A DNA stretch of 64,000 nt from an uncultured Methanobrevibacter sp. (GTDB lineage Archaea > Methanobacteriota > Methanobacteria > Methanobacteriales > Methanobacteriaceae), in the NCBI GenBank assembly GCA_902774685.1, contig CACYJH010000008.1, positions 1 to 64,000 on the forward strand, written 5' to 3'. Both the position numbers and the translations under genes were made by a program. Positions 9,204-18,515 of the stretch are shown in pieces; the stretch's first letter is position 1, and each line of letters opens with the position of its first letter. The notes below the pieces were generated by a model, which saw nothing but the letters and a program-made list of their open reading frames with translations, was not told the DNA's origin and made no database searches.

Positions 9204-10319
9204 ATGAAAATTGCAATGGTTGGACAGTTTCCACCACATATTGGAGGAGTTGGAGTACATATACACAGCCTATCAAAGGAATTGGTCAAGCAAGGCCATG
9301 AAGTCTATGTGATAACCTATCCCCACAAGGACATTAAGGATATTGATGGAATCCATGTAATCGGCACAAAAGGAATAAACATTCCAGGACTTAGAGGCAT
9401 GCTGTTTGCAATCAATGCCAAAAAGGAACTAAAAAAATTGATTGAAAGGGAAAACATCGATATAATCCACGGCCACTACCTGTTCCCTGCAGGATGGGCA
9501 GCGGTTAAAGCAGGCAAAGCAACTGGAACAAAAACCTATGTGACAGCACATGGATCAGACATGTTTGAAATGTATAAAAAGCAATCATACACACGACCTC
9601 TTATTAAAAAAGTATTGAAAGATGCTGATGTGGTTCTTGCAGTGAGCAATGCATTGAAGGATGAAATCATAAGCACAAAAATTCCAAAAATTGAAGAAAA
9701 GACAAGATTGCACTGGAATAGTGTAGATATCGACAGGTTTAAAACTACAAAAGAGAACCAAGGTAAATTTAGAAAAGAGTTGGCTCATTTATTCGACATA
9801 GCTGCAGACAAACCTATCATTTTATTTGTCGGAAATATCATTAAAAGAAAGAATGTTGACTTGCTCCTTGAAGCTAAGAAACATATGAAAACCAAAGCCA
9901 ATCTTGTCATTGTTGGTGACGGCCCTCTCTTGAATCAAATGAAGGAAAAGGCAGAGAAGGAATACTTTGATGGAAATCTTGACAATGTCTACTTTACAGG
10001 TTCAAGAAGAGATGTTGAGGACATCTACCCAAGCTGTGACTTGCTTGTGCTGCCTTCATTTACAGAAAGTTTCGGTCTTGTGCTGATTGAAGCGTTGGCA
10101 TGTGGCAAACCGGTTATTGGAAGTGATGTAGGTGGAATCAGGGAAATCATTACAGAAGATGTAGGCCTATTGATTGATCCAAATGACAGCAAGGATTTGG
10201 CTAATGCAATAGATAGGATATTAGGTGATGAGGAATTGATGGAAAGGTTCAAATCCAATGCAAGAAATAGGGCAAAAGACTTTGCAGAAACCAAATTGCC
10301 TTATGATGAGCTGAACTAA
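9204..10319 (+). CDS. Glycosyltransferase family 4 protein
   Basis: A 371-aa GT-B glycosyltransferase. The N-terminal acceptor domain begins MKIAMVGQFPPHIGGVGVHI. The C-terminal GT4 domain has the nucleotide-sugar motif E-x7-E at TESFGLVLIEALACGKPVI (about residues 293-311). No signal peptide or membrane helix is seen, so it acts on the cytosolic face on a lipid or protein acceptor or makes a free glycoside. Donor and acceptor cannot be told. Cell-surface glycan or glycolipid synthesis is the usual role. AGAGGT precedes the ATG at good spacing. Single-gene unit. Confidence 0.85.
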   Translation: MKIAMVGQFPPHIGGVGVHIHSLSKELVKQGHEVYVITYPHKDIKDIDGIHVIGTKGINIPGLRGMLFAINAKKELKKLIERENIDIIHGHYLFPAGWAAVKAGKATGTKTYVTAHGSDMFEMYKKQSYTRPLIKKVLKDADVVLAVSNALKDEIISTKIPKIEEKTRLHWNSVDIDRFKTTKENQGKFRKELAHLFDIAADKPIILFVGNIIKRKNVDLLLEAKKHMKTKANLVIVGDGPLLNQMKEKAEKEYFDGNLDNVYFTGSRRDVEDIYPSCDLLVLPSFTESFGLVLIEALACGKPVIGSDVGGIREIITEDVGLLIDPNDSKDLANAIDRILGDEELMERFKSNARNRAKDFAETKLPYDELN

Positions 10320-10507
10320 AATGTCATGAAATCATTGAAAAATTGATTTAAATAAATAATTTTGATTTAAATTAAAAAATAATAATTAATCAGCGAAATT
10401 ATAATCAGATTTTCGATAAGAGTTATTAATTATAAAAAATAAACTAAAAATAGAAATAAATTAAAAAATATTATTATGCTTTTCATTGAATAAAAAGAGG
10501 TTTTTAT

Positions 10508-10978
10508 ATGGGAGAAAAAGAATTCACACACTTGACTGAAACTGGTGTGCATATGGTTGAAGTTGGAGAAAAGCCCCAGCAAAGAAGAACTGCAAAGGCA
10601 AGTGGAAAGATCCATCTTCAAAAAGAGACAATTGATATGATTAAGAATGCGGAAATCAAAAAGGGAAATGTATTGACAACTGCTCAAATAGCTGGAATTC
10701 AAGCGGTTAAAAAGACATCAGACATTATCCCGCTTTGCCATCCGTTAAATCTTAGTGGAATTGAAATAGAGTTTGATGTTGGAGAAACAGAAATCACTGC
10801 TACTTGCGAATGCAGATTAACCGGACAGACTGGTGTGGAAATGGAAGCGATTACAGGTGTCAGTGTAGCTCTTTTGACAATTTGGGACATGACAAAAGCG
10901 GTTGAAAAGGATGAGAATGGCCAATACCCAGACACTAAGATTTCTGACATTGTAGTACTTAAAAAAGAGAAAATCTAA
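10508..10978 (+). CDS. moaC: Cyclic pyranopterin monophosphate synthase
   Basis: Second step of molybdopterin or tungstopterin cofactor synthesis: converts 3',8-cyclo-7,8-dihydro-GTP to cPMP. In a methanogen the cofactor serves formylmethanofuran dehydrogenase and formate dehydrogenase. The 156-aa protein has the MoaC blocks IPLCHPL (residues 75-81), GVEMEAITGVSVALLTIWDM and TKAVEKD, which hold the catalytic Asp and Lys. The ATG at 10508 follows AGAGGT. No other moa gene is in the window. Confidence 0.95.
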   Translation: MGEKEFTHLTETGVHMVEVGEKPQQRRTAKASGKIHLQKETIDMIKNAEIKKGNVLTTAQIAGIQAVKKTSDIIPLCHPLNLSGIEIEFDVGETEITATCECRLTGQTGVEMEAITGVSVALLTIWDMTKAVEKDENGQYPDTKISDIVVLKKEKI

Positions 10979-11130
10979 AAAAACTAATCAAATGCTCTAT
11001 GATAAGTGAGATTTTATATAAACTATAAATAATATTATAAAAACTTAGAATTATAAAAATTATAAAATTTAGAGTCGTAAGGTCTAGAGTTAAAAATATT
11101 ACGAATTATAAAATTTATTGACTGATTACT

Positions 11131-13200
11131 ATGGAAAACATCCCAGAAAACATAAAGACAATCATAAATAGCTGCTATCCCTACATTGAAGATTTCAATC
11201 CTGCACAAAAGGCAGTTATAGAATCAGGATACCTTGAAAACAACAGAAATTGTGTCATAGCTATCCCTACTGCCAGTGGGAAAACAGTATTGGGAATAAT
11301 GGCAGCACTCAAATCCATTTTAGATGGAGGAAAAGCGGTTTATGCTGCACCTCTTCTTTCAATTCAAAATGAAAAAGTGAAGGAATTCAAGAAATTTGAG
11401 GAATTTGGAATTAAAGTAGGAAAACACCCATCCTCTTCAGACTTATCAGTTATGGTCTTTGAATCATTTGATGCATTGACCAGATTTTCATGGGATGCAC
11501 TTAGGGAAGTCGATACATTAATTATCGATGAATTCCATATGATCGGCGAATTTTCAAGAGGCCCAACAATAGAATGTGCAATCACAAGGGCCAAAATCAT
11601 CAATCCAGGATTAAGAATCATTGCATTATCCGCTACACTTGAAAATATGGAAGAGATAGAGACCTGGCTGGATGCAGTTGTTGTAGAACACGACTACAGG
11701 CCAGTTCCACTTCATAAGGATGTGTTGGATACTGAAATGTTCAATACCAAAAACAAGAATGATGTTGTTGTCAAGGTCTTGGAAAAGGCTTTGGAAGACG
11801 ATTCACAAGCATTAAGCTTTGTTTCAACAAGAAGGTTTACAGAAAGTTTGGCAAGCTATGTTGCTGGAAAACTTAAAAGGAAAACCACTGCAGAGCAGAA
11901 GCAACGTTTCAAGGAAGTTGCCGATAAGTTGCTTGCAGTTCCTGAGAAAAAGGGATCAAGGCCAACTTCAACCTGCCTTAAATTAGCTGAAAGCTGTGAA
12001 AACGGAGCGGTTTTCCACCATGCAGGATTGTTCAGCGAGCAAAAGGAAATTATCGAAGAGGAATTCAGAAACGGCAATATTCTAATGATTGCAGCTACTC
12101 CAAGTTTAATGTATGGGGTTAACTTGCCATCAAAATATGTTGTTATAAGGGATTATACCCGATGGACTTCCCAAGGACCTCAGGCAATTCCTGTCTTTGA
12201 TTATGAACAGATGTCCGGAAGGGCAGGCAGGCCACAGTATGATGATGTGGGATACTCCTATTTGGTTGCAAAATCAATGGAAGAATCCATGACCCTTGAA
12301 GAGCGTTATGTCAACGGCCAGGTGGAGCCTACAAACTCAAAATTGATTGAAAACAAGGATGCTGTATTTAAGCAAATCATTGCACAAGTGGCATCAACTC
12401 TCTCAAAGACTCCAGAAGACCTTCAGGATTTCTTCAACAAGACCTTTTATGGATATCAGATGACCAACTCCTCAATGAGTTTCTTTGCAGAGGAAGGGTT
12501 GAAGTTTGAAATCCAAAATGCTTTGGAGTTCCTATTGCACAACCAGATATTGCAGGCAACACCAAGTGGATTGAAGACTACTGCATTTGGTAATTTAATA
12601 GCAAGATCCAACTATAGTGTTGAAACTGCTGTAAAAATCAAGGAATATGCAAACCATCTTGATGCATTCAATCCTGAAGAATTGATTTACCAATTGGCTC
12701 AAACTCCTGATTTGCCTCTCATATCATTTAAAGGCAGAAAATCAAAAGACCCAGTTCGTGAAATGCTTTCAAACTATGGTCTTTTCGCCCTCGACATAGG
12801 CAATCCTGAAGCTACAGCTGTCTCTTTGATTGAATGGATCAATGAAAGAACAGAGTATCAAATCGAAAATGCATATCATGTCTACTCCTCATCCACCAGA
12901 CGTTCTGCATATGAGGCATCATTGCTTGTAAGATTTACCAAAAACACACTTGAAGTTCTTGGAAAATACCAGTACTCAAAAGATTTGGATTTCCTCTCAG
13001 CAAGACTCTACTATGGTGTAAAGGAAGACATCATACCTCTTGTAATTGGCGTGAAACGTTTAGGAAGACGTCGTGCAAGAGCATTGGTTGATGTATTCGG
13101 TGAGGACTTAAGACCATATTCAGAAAAAGAGCTTCAAAAGGTTGAGGGAATAGGCCCTAAATTAGCTCAAAGCATTAAAAACTTCGCAGATAATTCTTAA
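11131..13200 (+). CDS. hel308: Hel308-like superfamily 2 DNA helicase
   Basis: A 689-aa ATP-dependent helicase of the Hel308/Ski2-like group, a 3'-5' DNA helicase linked to stalled-fork repair. Motifs in order: Q-motif FNPAQ (22-26), Walker A AIPTASGKT (44-52), DEFH (133-136) in place of the usual DEAH/DEIH, motif III SATL, motif IV-V region GVNLPSKYVV, motif VI QMSGRAGRP near 364-372, then the winged-helix and ratchet domains. A helix-hairpin-helix close to the C-terminus (VEGIGPKLAQSI, about 671-682) is where Hel308 carries its domain 5. The call is Hel308-like rather than proven Hel308. Single gene; ACTATTTTT follows it at 13212. Confidence 0.8.
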   Translation: MENIPENIKTIINSCYPYIEDFNPAQKAVIESGYLENNRNCVIAIPTASGKTVLGIMAALKSILDGGKAVYAAPLLSIQNEKVKEFKKFEEFGIKVGKHPSSSDLSVMVFESFDALTRFSWDALREVDTLIIDEFHMIGEFSRGPTIECAITRAKIINPGLRIIALSATLENMEEIETWLDAVVVEHDYRPVPLHKDVLDTEMFNTKNKNDVVVKVLEKALEDDSQALSFVSTRRFTESLASYVAGKLKRKTTAEQKQRFKEVADKLLAVPEKKGSRPTSTCLKLAESCENGAVFHHAGLFSEQKEIIEEEFRNGNILMIAATPSLMYGVNLPSKYVVIRDYTRWTSQGPQAIPVFDYEQMSGRAGRPQYDDVGYSYLVAKSMEESMTLEERYVNGQVEPTNSKLIENKDAVFKQIIAQVASTLSKTPEDLQDFFNKTFYGYQMTNSSMSFFAEEGLKFEIQNALEFLLHNQILQATPSGLKTTAFGNLIARSNYSVETAVKIKEYANHLDAFNPEELIYQLAQTPDLPLISFKGRKSKDPVREMLSNYGLFALDIGNPEATAVSLIEWINERTEYQIENAYHVYSSSTRRSAYEASLLVRFTKNTLEVLGKYQYSKDLDFLSARLYYGVKEDIIPLVIGVKRLGRRRARALVDVFGEDLRPYSEKELQKVEGIGPKLAQSIKNFADNS

Positions 13201-13347
13201 ATTATCTGTTTACTATTTTTTTAAAAAAAAAAGTTAATTCATAATTATAAAAAACTTAATTAAAAAAAGCAATAGGATAAATTAACTAATTTTGACTCAA
13301 AATCAATAAAATAAAAAAAGTTAAAAAAAGAAATAAAAAGCAGAGGA

Positions 13348-13650
13348 TTATCCTCCACCTTCACAACCTTGAATATCATTCAAGTTAGCATTAAGTTCTT
13401 CATATCCTTCCTTAATGTCTTTTACCTTTTCAAGAGTGTCCTTATCTTGGCTTTCAACACCAAGGATGTCCTTTTCATTAACTACTTCTAAAGAATCAGC
13501 TGCATACCATAAGGCAGGTTCATCTAATTTCACCCATTGTTCGTTGTCTTCCTCTTTCAATTCAACAACTTTGCTTATGGTACCAGTACCTGTATATCTT
13601 ATGAAAGCACCGACATCGATTGTTTCTCCTCGAATATCACAAAAACTCAT
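13348..13650 (-). CDS. DUF2098 family protein
   Basis: A 100-aa protein of a family seen in methanogens and known by sequence only (DUF2098). An SH3-like beta-rich N-terminal part holds VGAFIRYTGTGTISKVV and WVKLDEPALWYAADSLEVV, followed by a charged helix. It ends in GCEGGG, an odd cysteine-glycine tail. The ATG at 13650 follows GGTGA. It is convergent with the helicase and possibly co-transcribed with the PRC-barrel gene upstream. Function unknown. Confidence 0.75.
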   Translation of the reverse strand: MSFCDIRGETIDVGAFIRYTGTGTISKVVELKEEDNEQWVKLDEPALWYAADSLEVVNEKDILGVESQDKDTLEKVKDIKEGYEELNANLNDIQGCEGGG

Positions 13651-13752
13651 ATTATCACCAACAAGTTTTAGAAATTCTTCTAAGAAGAATATTTAAGCAT
13701 TATCAATTATTTTAAAAAACAATTGGATAATGCATTTAAAATAAAATAAAAT

Positions 13753-14121
13753 TTATTCTATTTTTACATCAGCTGTTTCTTCGACTTCTTCTTCAGCCTC
13801 TTCAGCAGCTTCTTCTTCCTCTTCAACAATTTCAGCTTCAACTTCTTCAGCTACTTCAGCAGCTTCTTCTTTTGCTTTTTTAGATTCTTCAATTGCAGCT
13901 TCTTTGTTGATTTCTTTATTTAATAATACGTAATCTCCAATGCTTTTTACATCTTCAAAGTCAACTTCGATTTTGTTGGAAGAAATAATGTTTTTCTTAA
14001 GGACAATGGTTATAGCGTTAATTTTTCCTTCTTCTGGATCAAATTCAGCATCATCGATTTTACCAACTTCATTTGCATTTGCATCTAAAGCCATCATACC
14101 TAATAATTGTTTAATTTTCAT
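13753..14121 (-). CDS. PRC-barrel domain protein with acidic tail
   Basis: 122 aa. Residues 1-75 form a PRC-barrel (MKIKQLLGMMALDANANEVGK, then INAITIVLKK and DVKSIGDYVLL), a small beta-barrel that in other proteins binds RNA or reaction-centre and processing partners. Residues about 76-118 are an extreme Glu/Ala run with long stretches of E, likely helical and very acidic. Such proteins are abundant in Methanobacteriales genomes but have no assigned role. GAGGTATTAGA precedes the ATG at 14121. Confidence 0.75.
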   Translation of the reverse strand: MKIKQLLGMMALDANANEVGKIDDAEFDPEEGKINAITIVLKKNIISSNKIEVDFEDVKSIGDYVLLNKEINKEAAIEESKKAKEEAAEVAEEVEAEIVEEEEEAAEEAEEEVEETADVKIE

Positions 14122-14172
14122 TCTAATACCTCAATTATTATTTTTATGAAATTATGTCAATTCAACAATCAT

Positions 14173-14192
14173 ATAATTCAAGAGAGAATTAT
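14173..14192. promoter_or_regulatory. Small inverted repeat upstream of the PRC-barrel gene
   Basis: ATAATTC and GAATTAT form 7-bp arms around a 6-nt loop, about 50 bp upstream of the start codon. It could be an operator. AT-rich DNA yields such repeats by chance, so support is weak. Confidence 0.3.
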
Positions 14193-14414
14193 TTCTTAAA
14201 AAAATATTTAATACATAATTTCAATTATTTATGAATATGATTAGAAAATTATATAAACTTATCTAAAAATTTTTTATAAGAAATAAAATTTATATAATAT
14301 AAGAAATAATTTAATATTTTAAAAACAAATATAATAAGTAATTTAAAAAAATCAATTAATAATAAAAATACTAAAAAAGCAATATTTAAACAACATTATC
14401 ATTAGGTGAACTTG

Positions 14415-16121
14415 ATGGAAGAAGCATGTCGAATCATCATAGAGGATATCATAAATGGGAAAATAACTACTCGACGTGAGCTTGAAGTAGAAAAAAGGCA
14501 ACTTTGCAGAGATAGGAACTTAAAGAAATTTATGAGCAATTCTGTAATCTTGGAACATGCTAGCCTTGAGGAGAAGAAAATCGTTTCTAACCTATTAAGA
14601 AAGAAACCGACAAGGACCATCTCTGGAGTGGCAATAGTTGCAGTGATGTGCCACCCTCACCAATGCCCTCATGGAAGATGCTATTATTGTCCTGAAAGTG
14701 ATATTGCACCTCCAAGCTATACTGGGGAGGAACCTGCAGCGCTTAGAGGCAGAATGTTCAAATTCCATCCATATGTTCAGTGCTACAATCGTCTAAAGCA
14801 ACTCCATAAGGTAGGGCATCCTATTGATAAGGTTGAACTCATTATTATGGGAGGAACATTCCCATCAAAGGACATCTGCTATCAGGAATGGTTTGTTTCA
14901 CAATGCCTGAAAGCTATGAGCGATTTTGGAGTGATACTTGAAAACATCAGGGAAATCGATGATGTTGAAGCATTTACTAAAGAGGACCTTTTGAAATATC
15001 CTCCATACAGCAACAATGCCTTAAAGACATACCCTCCAAGTGATTATGTCCTGATAGATGATATTCAAAAAGTGAATGAAAGCTCCAAGGTCAGATGCAT
15101 TGGAATGACCTTCGAGACACGTCCTGACTACTGCAAAGAGCCTCATGTTGATAAGATGCTTAGCATGGGAGTGACTCGTGTTGAATTGGGCGTCCAGACC
15201 ATCCATAATCATATCTATGAAAAGATTAAAAGAGGCCACACCGTTGAGGACGTTATTGAAGCAAATAGGATTTTAAGGGATTCCGGCGTAAAGGTGGCAA
15301 TGCACATGATGCCTGGGCTATTCCCTCTTGAAAGAGATGAACCAAGAGCTGAACAATGTCCAGAGAAAGATTTGGAAATGTTCAAAACCATCTTCACAAA
15401 TGAAAACTTCAAACCGGATATGCTGAAGATCTATCCTTGCCTTGTAACTGACGGCAGTGAACTTCACGACTTATGGAAAGAAGGAAAATACAGACCATAT
15501 AGCGATGAGGAAGCCGTTGATTTGATAGTTCAAATCAAAAAGATCTTGCCGAAATGGGTAAGGACCATGAGAATCCAAAGGGATATACCTTCAACCTTGA
15601 TTGAAGATGGAGTTAAGAAATCCAACCTTGGTGAACTTGTATATAACCGTCTTGAAGAGGAAGAAATCAATTGCCAATGCATAAGATGCAGGGAAATCGG
15701 ACATAAAAAGACCAAGGAAGAATATGGCATTGATGATTATAAGCTGTTTGAAGAAGATTATATTGCTACTAATGGACAAGAACACTTCCTATCCATTGAA
15801 GACAAGAATGAGGAAAGCCTTGCAGGATTCTTAAGATTAAGAATGCCATCAGAAAAAGCCCATAGAGAAGAGATTGATGATAAGACAGCAATCGTTCGTG
15901 AATTGCATGTCTATGGAAACATGATAAAGATTGGACATAAGGGAAATAATATCGGCCAGCACACAGGATTTGGTGAAAAGCTATTGAAACGTGCTGAAGA
16001 GATAAGCATTGACCAAAACAAAGAGGAGCTTTTGATTATCAGCGGTATTGGAGCCAGAAACTATTACCGTAAATTTGGATATGAACGTAAAGGTCCTTAT
16101 ATGGCTAAAAAATTAATATAA
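14415..16121 (+). CDS. elp3: tRNA uridine-34 modification enzyme Elp3 (radical SAM/GNAT)
   Basis: Archaeal Elp3 makes 5-carboxymethyl-uridine at the wobble position of tRNA, joining a radical SAM domain to an acetyltransferase domain. The cluster motif [12 protein letters not shown] lies near residue 80, preceded by the family's MCHPHQ block. The C-terminal GNAT domain (about 440-569) carries [12 protein letters not shown] and [15 protein letters not shown]. At 569 aa it is normal length. I choose the ATG at 14415 ([11 protein letters not shown]); the GTG at 14406 lies inside the AGGTGA ribosome-binding motif. It is divergent from the PRC-barrel gene. Confidence 0.95.
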   Translation: MEEACRIIIEDIINGKITTRRELEVEKRQLCRDRNLKKFMSNSVILEHASLEEKKIVSNLLRKKPTRTISGVAIVAVMCHPHQCPHGRCYYCPESDIAPPSYTGEEPAALRGRMFKFHPYVQCYNRLKQLHKVGHPIDKVELIIMGGTFPSKDICYQEWFVSQCLKAMSDFGVILENIREIDDVEAFTKEDLLKYPPYSNNALKTYPPSDYVLIDDIQKVNESSKVRCIGMTFETRPDYCKEPHVDKMLSMGVTRVELGVQTIHNHIYEKIKRGHTVEDVIEANRILRDSGVKVAMHMMPGLFPLERDEPRAEQCPEKDLEMFKTIFTNENFKPDMLKIYPCLVTDGSELHDLWKEGKYRPYSDEEAVDLIVQIKKILPKWVRTMRIQRDIPSTLIEDGVKKSNLGELVYNRLEEEEINCQCIRCREIGHKKTKEEYGIDDYKLFEEDYIATNGQEHFLSIEDKNEESLAGFLRLRMPSEKAHREEIDDKTAIVRELHVYGNMIKIGHKGNNIGQHTGFGEKLLKRAEEISIDQNKEELLIISGIGARNYYRKFGYERKGPYMAKKLI

Positions 16122-16342
16122 TTAGTTTTCAACATTGTTTTATTAAAAATATAAAAAAATCAAAACAATCTAACAAGACAAAAGTATTATATAGTTTGAA
16201 ATTAAACTAACTATTATATACATATAAAACTAATATTGATTTAATGGATATGGATACCAATATTCATAAAATCATTGCAAATTATTGTAAAAATCATATT
16301 TATTGGAGATTATATCGTTTTAAAAATAGGGAGATGAATTAA

Positions 16343-17068
16343 ATGATCAATAAAGCTGAAAAACTTGCACAAGCTATTGAATTTACCCATTTAGATAATA
16401 CTGCAACAGTTGAAGAAATGAAAGCATTTTTCGATAAAGCTAAGGAATATCCTTTTTACTCCGTTGTAGTCTTACCACACTTTGTTAAATTAGCAAAAGA
16501 AGAATTGAAAGATACTGACATGAAAGTAGTTACTGTTGTAGACTTCCCATTAGGTGCAGGAAATACTGAAGGAAAAGTTGCTGAAGCTAAAGCTGCAATC
16601 GCAGATGGAGCAGATGAAATCGACATGATGGCGAATATTCCATCAATCAAACAACGTGACTTTGAATATGTGAAAAATGACATTGCAGCAGTTAAAGAAG
16701 CAATCGGAGACCATATTCTTAAAGTAATTATCGAAAACCCACTTCTTAACGAAGATGAAATGGCTGGAGCTTCCAGAATGTGTGAAGAAGGAGGGGCAGA
16801 TTATGTTAAGACTTCAAGTGGATTCAATGGAAAACAGCATTTCTATTCCTTGATGGAAAGTTTAAGAATCATGAAAAAGAATGCACCTCACCTTGAAATG
16901 AAGGCAGCTGGTGGAATCGACAACTACAAATTGGCAAACAATGTAATGGCTGCAGGGGTTACTAAAATCGGAACCTCTTCAGGACATATCATTATGGATC
17001 AACTCAATCATGTACTTGATAATCAAAAAACAGATCCTAATCAAAAAACAGGGCCAAGACTTATTTAA
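16343..17068 (+). CDS. deoC: Deoxyribose-phosphate aldolase
   Basis: Cleaves 2-deoxyribose 5-phosphate to glyceraldehyde 3-phosphate and acetaldehyde. The class I aldolase residues are present: the Schiff-base lysine Lys127 in LKVIIENPLL, the second lysine Lys156 in YVKTSSGF and Asp94 in DEIDMMANI. At 241 aa it is within the family range. GGGAGATGA lies before the ATG. In archaea it may serve nucleoside breakdown. Single gene, followed by a T-rich tandem repeat that probably ends transcription. Confidence 0.94.
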   Translation: MINKAEKLAQAIEFTHLDNTATVEEMKAFFDKAKEYPFYSVVVLPHFVKLAKEELKDTDMKVVTVVDFPLGAGNTEGKVAEAKAAIADGADEIDMMANIPSIKQRDFEYVKNDIAAVKEAIGDHILKVIIENPLLNEDEMAGASRMCEEGGADYVKTSSGFNGKQHFYSLMESLRIMKKNAPHLEMKAAGGIDNYKLANNVMAAGVTKIGTSSGHIIMDQLNHVLDNQKTDPNQKTGPRLI

Positions 17069-17133
17069 ATAAATTTTTATAATTTATTTAAATTTCTTTT
17101 TTATTTTCTTTTTTTCTATTTATAATTTTTTTA

Positions 17134-17200
17134 TTTTTAGTTAATTTTTAGTTTATTTTTAGTTAATTTTTAGTTAATTTTTAGTTAATTTTTATTTAAC
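17134..17200 (+). repeat. 11-bp T-rich tandem repeat after deoC
   Basis: About six units of TTTTTAGTTAA or close variants follow one another in the 245-bp gap between deoC and tRNA-Phe. The repeated oligo-T blocks lie in the sense direction of deoC and could act as serial transcription end sites. Confidence 0.6.
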
Positions 17201-17313
17201 TTATTTTAACTTAATTCGCTAATTTTGCTTATTTTACATAAAAAATTAAAATAAATTGTTTTTTAAAAAATAGTTCGTAATAAATAAAACTAAAATATCT
17301 TAGATAAAAAAAG

Positions 17314-17386
<73 letters not shown>

Positions 17387-17389
17387 AAA

Positions 17390-17412
17390 TGGACCGAACG
17401 AGATTCGAACTC
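17390..17412 (-). pseudogene. tRNA 3' fragment (T-arm plus acceptor 3' strand)
   Basis: On the minus strand this 23-nt stretch ends in TCGGTCCA, read as the 3' acceptor strand and discriminator base. It is preceded by GAGTTCGAATCTC, a T-loop with the invariant TTCGAAT. No 5' half, D-arm or anticodon arm is upstream; AT-rich promoter DNA begins at once. Only 3 nt separate it from tRNA-Phe. It is a relic of a neighbouring tRNA gene or of an integration site. Which amino acid it served cannot be told. Confidence 0.7.
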
Positions 17413-17420
17413 TATAATTA

Positions 17421-17428
17421 TATATAAA
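17421..17428 (-). promoter_or_regulatory. TATA box for tRNA-Phe
   Basis: On the minus strand it reads TTTATATA, an ideal archaeal TATA box, with a purine-rich GAAACA just upstream as a possible BRE. Transcription should start about 25 nt downstream, inside the tRNA relic, giving a short leader before tRNA-Phe that RNase P would remove. Confidence 0.65.
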
Positions 17429-17671
17429 TGTTTCTAAATCAAGATATTTTTGAATTTAAATCATATATTTCCAATGAAAAATAACTCTTTTTAAAAACCA
17501 AATATATCAAAACCGATGTCTAGAATACAACATCTAAAATGATAGACATATTAAATTATGTTAATAATTACTTATAAACTTAATGGAAAATTAATAGAAA
17601 AAATAGGAAAAACTAGTAAAAAATACTCTAAAATAATATAAAAATAGTTAAAAACAAGATAAAAAATTGAA

Positions 17672-17708
17672 AAAAAAAATAATTGGCCAATGAAAGATCT
17701 TGGCCAAT
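17672..17708 (-). terminator. Hairpin terminator of the first histone gene
   Basis: On the minus strand ATTGGCCA and TGGCCAAT form an 8-bp stem around an 11-nt loop, followed directly by a long T run. It starts about 30 nt after the histone stop codon. This is one of the few GC-containing hairpins in the window and has the form of an intrinsic terminator. Confidence 0.75.
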
Positions 17709-17739
17709 AGTTAACAGTTAAAAACTAGAGATAACGAAA

Positions 17740-17940
17740 TTATTTGATTGCTAATTTGATATCTTCAGCTTTTACGGTTTTTCTACCAGCGTGGCGTGCG
17801 AAATTAACTGCTTTTTTAGCTAATTCGTCACCTTTTTCTTCAAGAGCTTCAGCTAATGCAACTTTTGCATCATCACTAATTCTTTGTGCGCCAGCATTTT
17901 TTAAAATACGACCGACAGGTGCGATTGGTAATTCACTCAT
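17740..17940 (-). CDS. Archaeal histone (HMf family), copy 1
   Basis: A 66-aa single histone fold that dimerises and wraps DNA. Features are [17 protein letters not shown] in helix 1 and loop 1, and [15 protein letters not shown] at the end, matching HMfA/HMfB. The ATG at 17940 follows AAGTGA. It stands alone, with a 575-bp AT-rich gap upstream and a hairpin terminator downstream. A second histone gene is at 56.5 kb with a different N-terminus, so hetero-dimers are possible. Confidence 0.96.
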   Translation of the reverse strand: MSELPIAPVGRILKNAGAQRISDDAKVALAEALEEKGDELAKKAVNFARHAGRKTVKAEDIKLAIK

Positions 17941-18515
17941 TAAATCACTTATAATTTAAAAATTAGAAACATAAATATAGATTTTTTGATATTAAGAAAT
18001 ATTAAAACTTATTAAAAAAATATGGATAAAAATATATAAAAAATGGGTATTTTAAAGCATTAGAACTCTTAAAAATTAAACTCTTTAAAAACTCTTAATT
18101 CTTTAAATAAAGAGCGAAATATTTTTATTTAATTAAAATAAAAAAGTATAAGCTTTAAAAAGATAAAATAAAGAAATTTTTCTTTAAAAGCCAAATAAAA
18201 TATTAATTATTCTTTAAAACAAAAATACAAGTTAAATTATGTGTTATTTTAAAAAATAATTGATTTAGAAAGAGTTTTTTACCTAAATTTTCTAAGAATT
18301 TTCTAAATAAAAAAATAATGAAAATTATATAATTAAAGTTGAAAAAAGTAATAAAAAAATCCTTAAAAAAATAAATAAGGAACAATTAATTTTATAATTG
18401 AAAAATAAGTAAAAAATAAAAGAGAAAAATAGTCAAAAATATTGGTCAAAAAATCAACAATCTAAAGTAAAAATTAAAAATGGAACTAAAAAATTAAACA
18501 AAATCTAAAAAATCA
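17941..18515. other. 575-bp AT-rich gap upstream of histone 1
   Basis: Almost pure A/T DNA between the histone start and the end of the methylthiotransferase gene. It holds the histone promoter on the minus strand, a short run of ctcttta/taaagag repeats at 18075-18115 and a minus-sense ACTATTTTT near 18427 after the methylthiotransferase gene. A 60-codon reading frame at 18203-18385 has Phe/Ile/Leu/Asn-biased composition and no ribosome-binding site, so I do not call it. The gap is long for this genome. Confidence 0.5.

Noticed and set aside
17413-17739. Search for an integrase or element next to the tRNA relic
   Set aside because: The flanks hold only AT-rich DNA, a histone gene with its terminator and deoC; no integrase or second attachment repeat is visible in the window.
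18203-18385. A 60-codon reading frame on the minus strand in the histone upstream gap
   Set aside because: Composition is almost only Phe, Ile, Leu, Lys and Asn as expected from AT-rich noise, with no ribosome-binding site.
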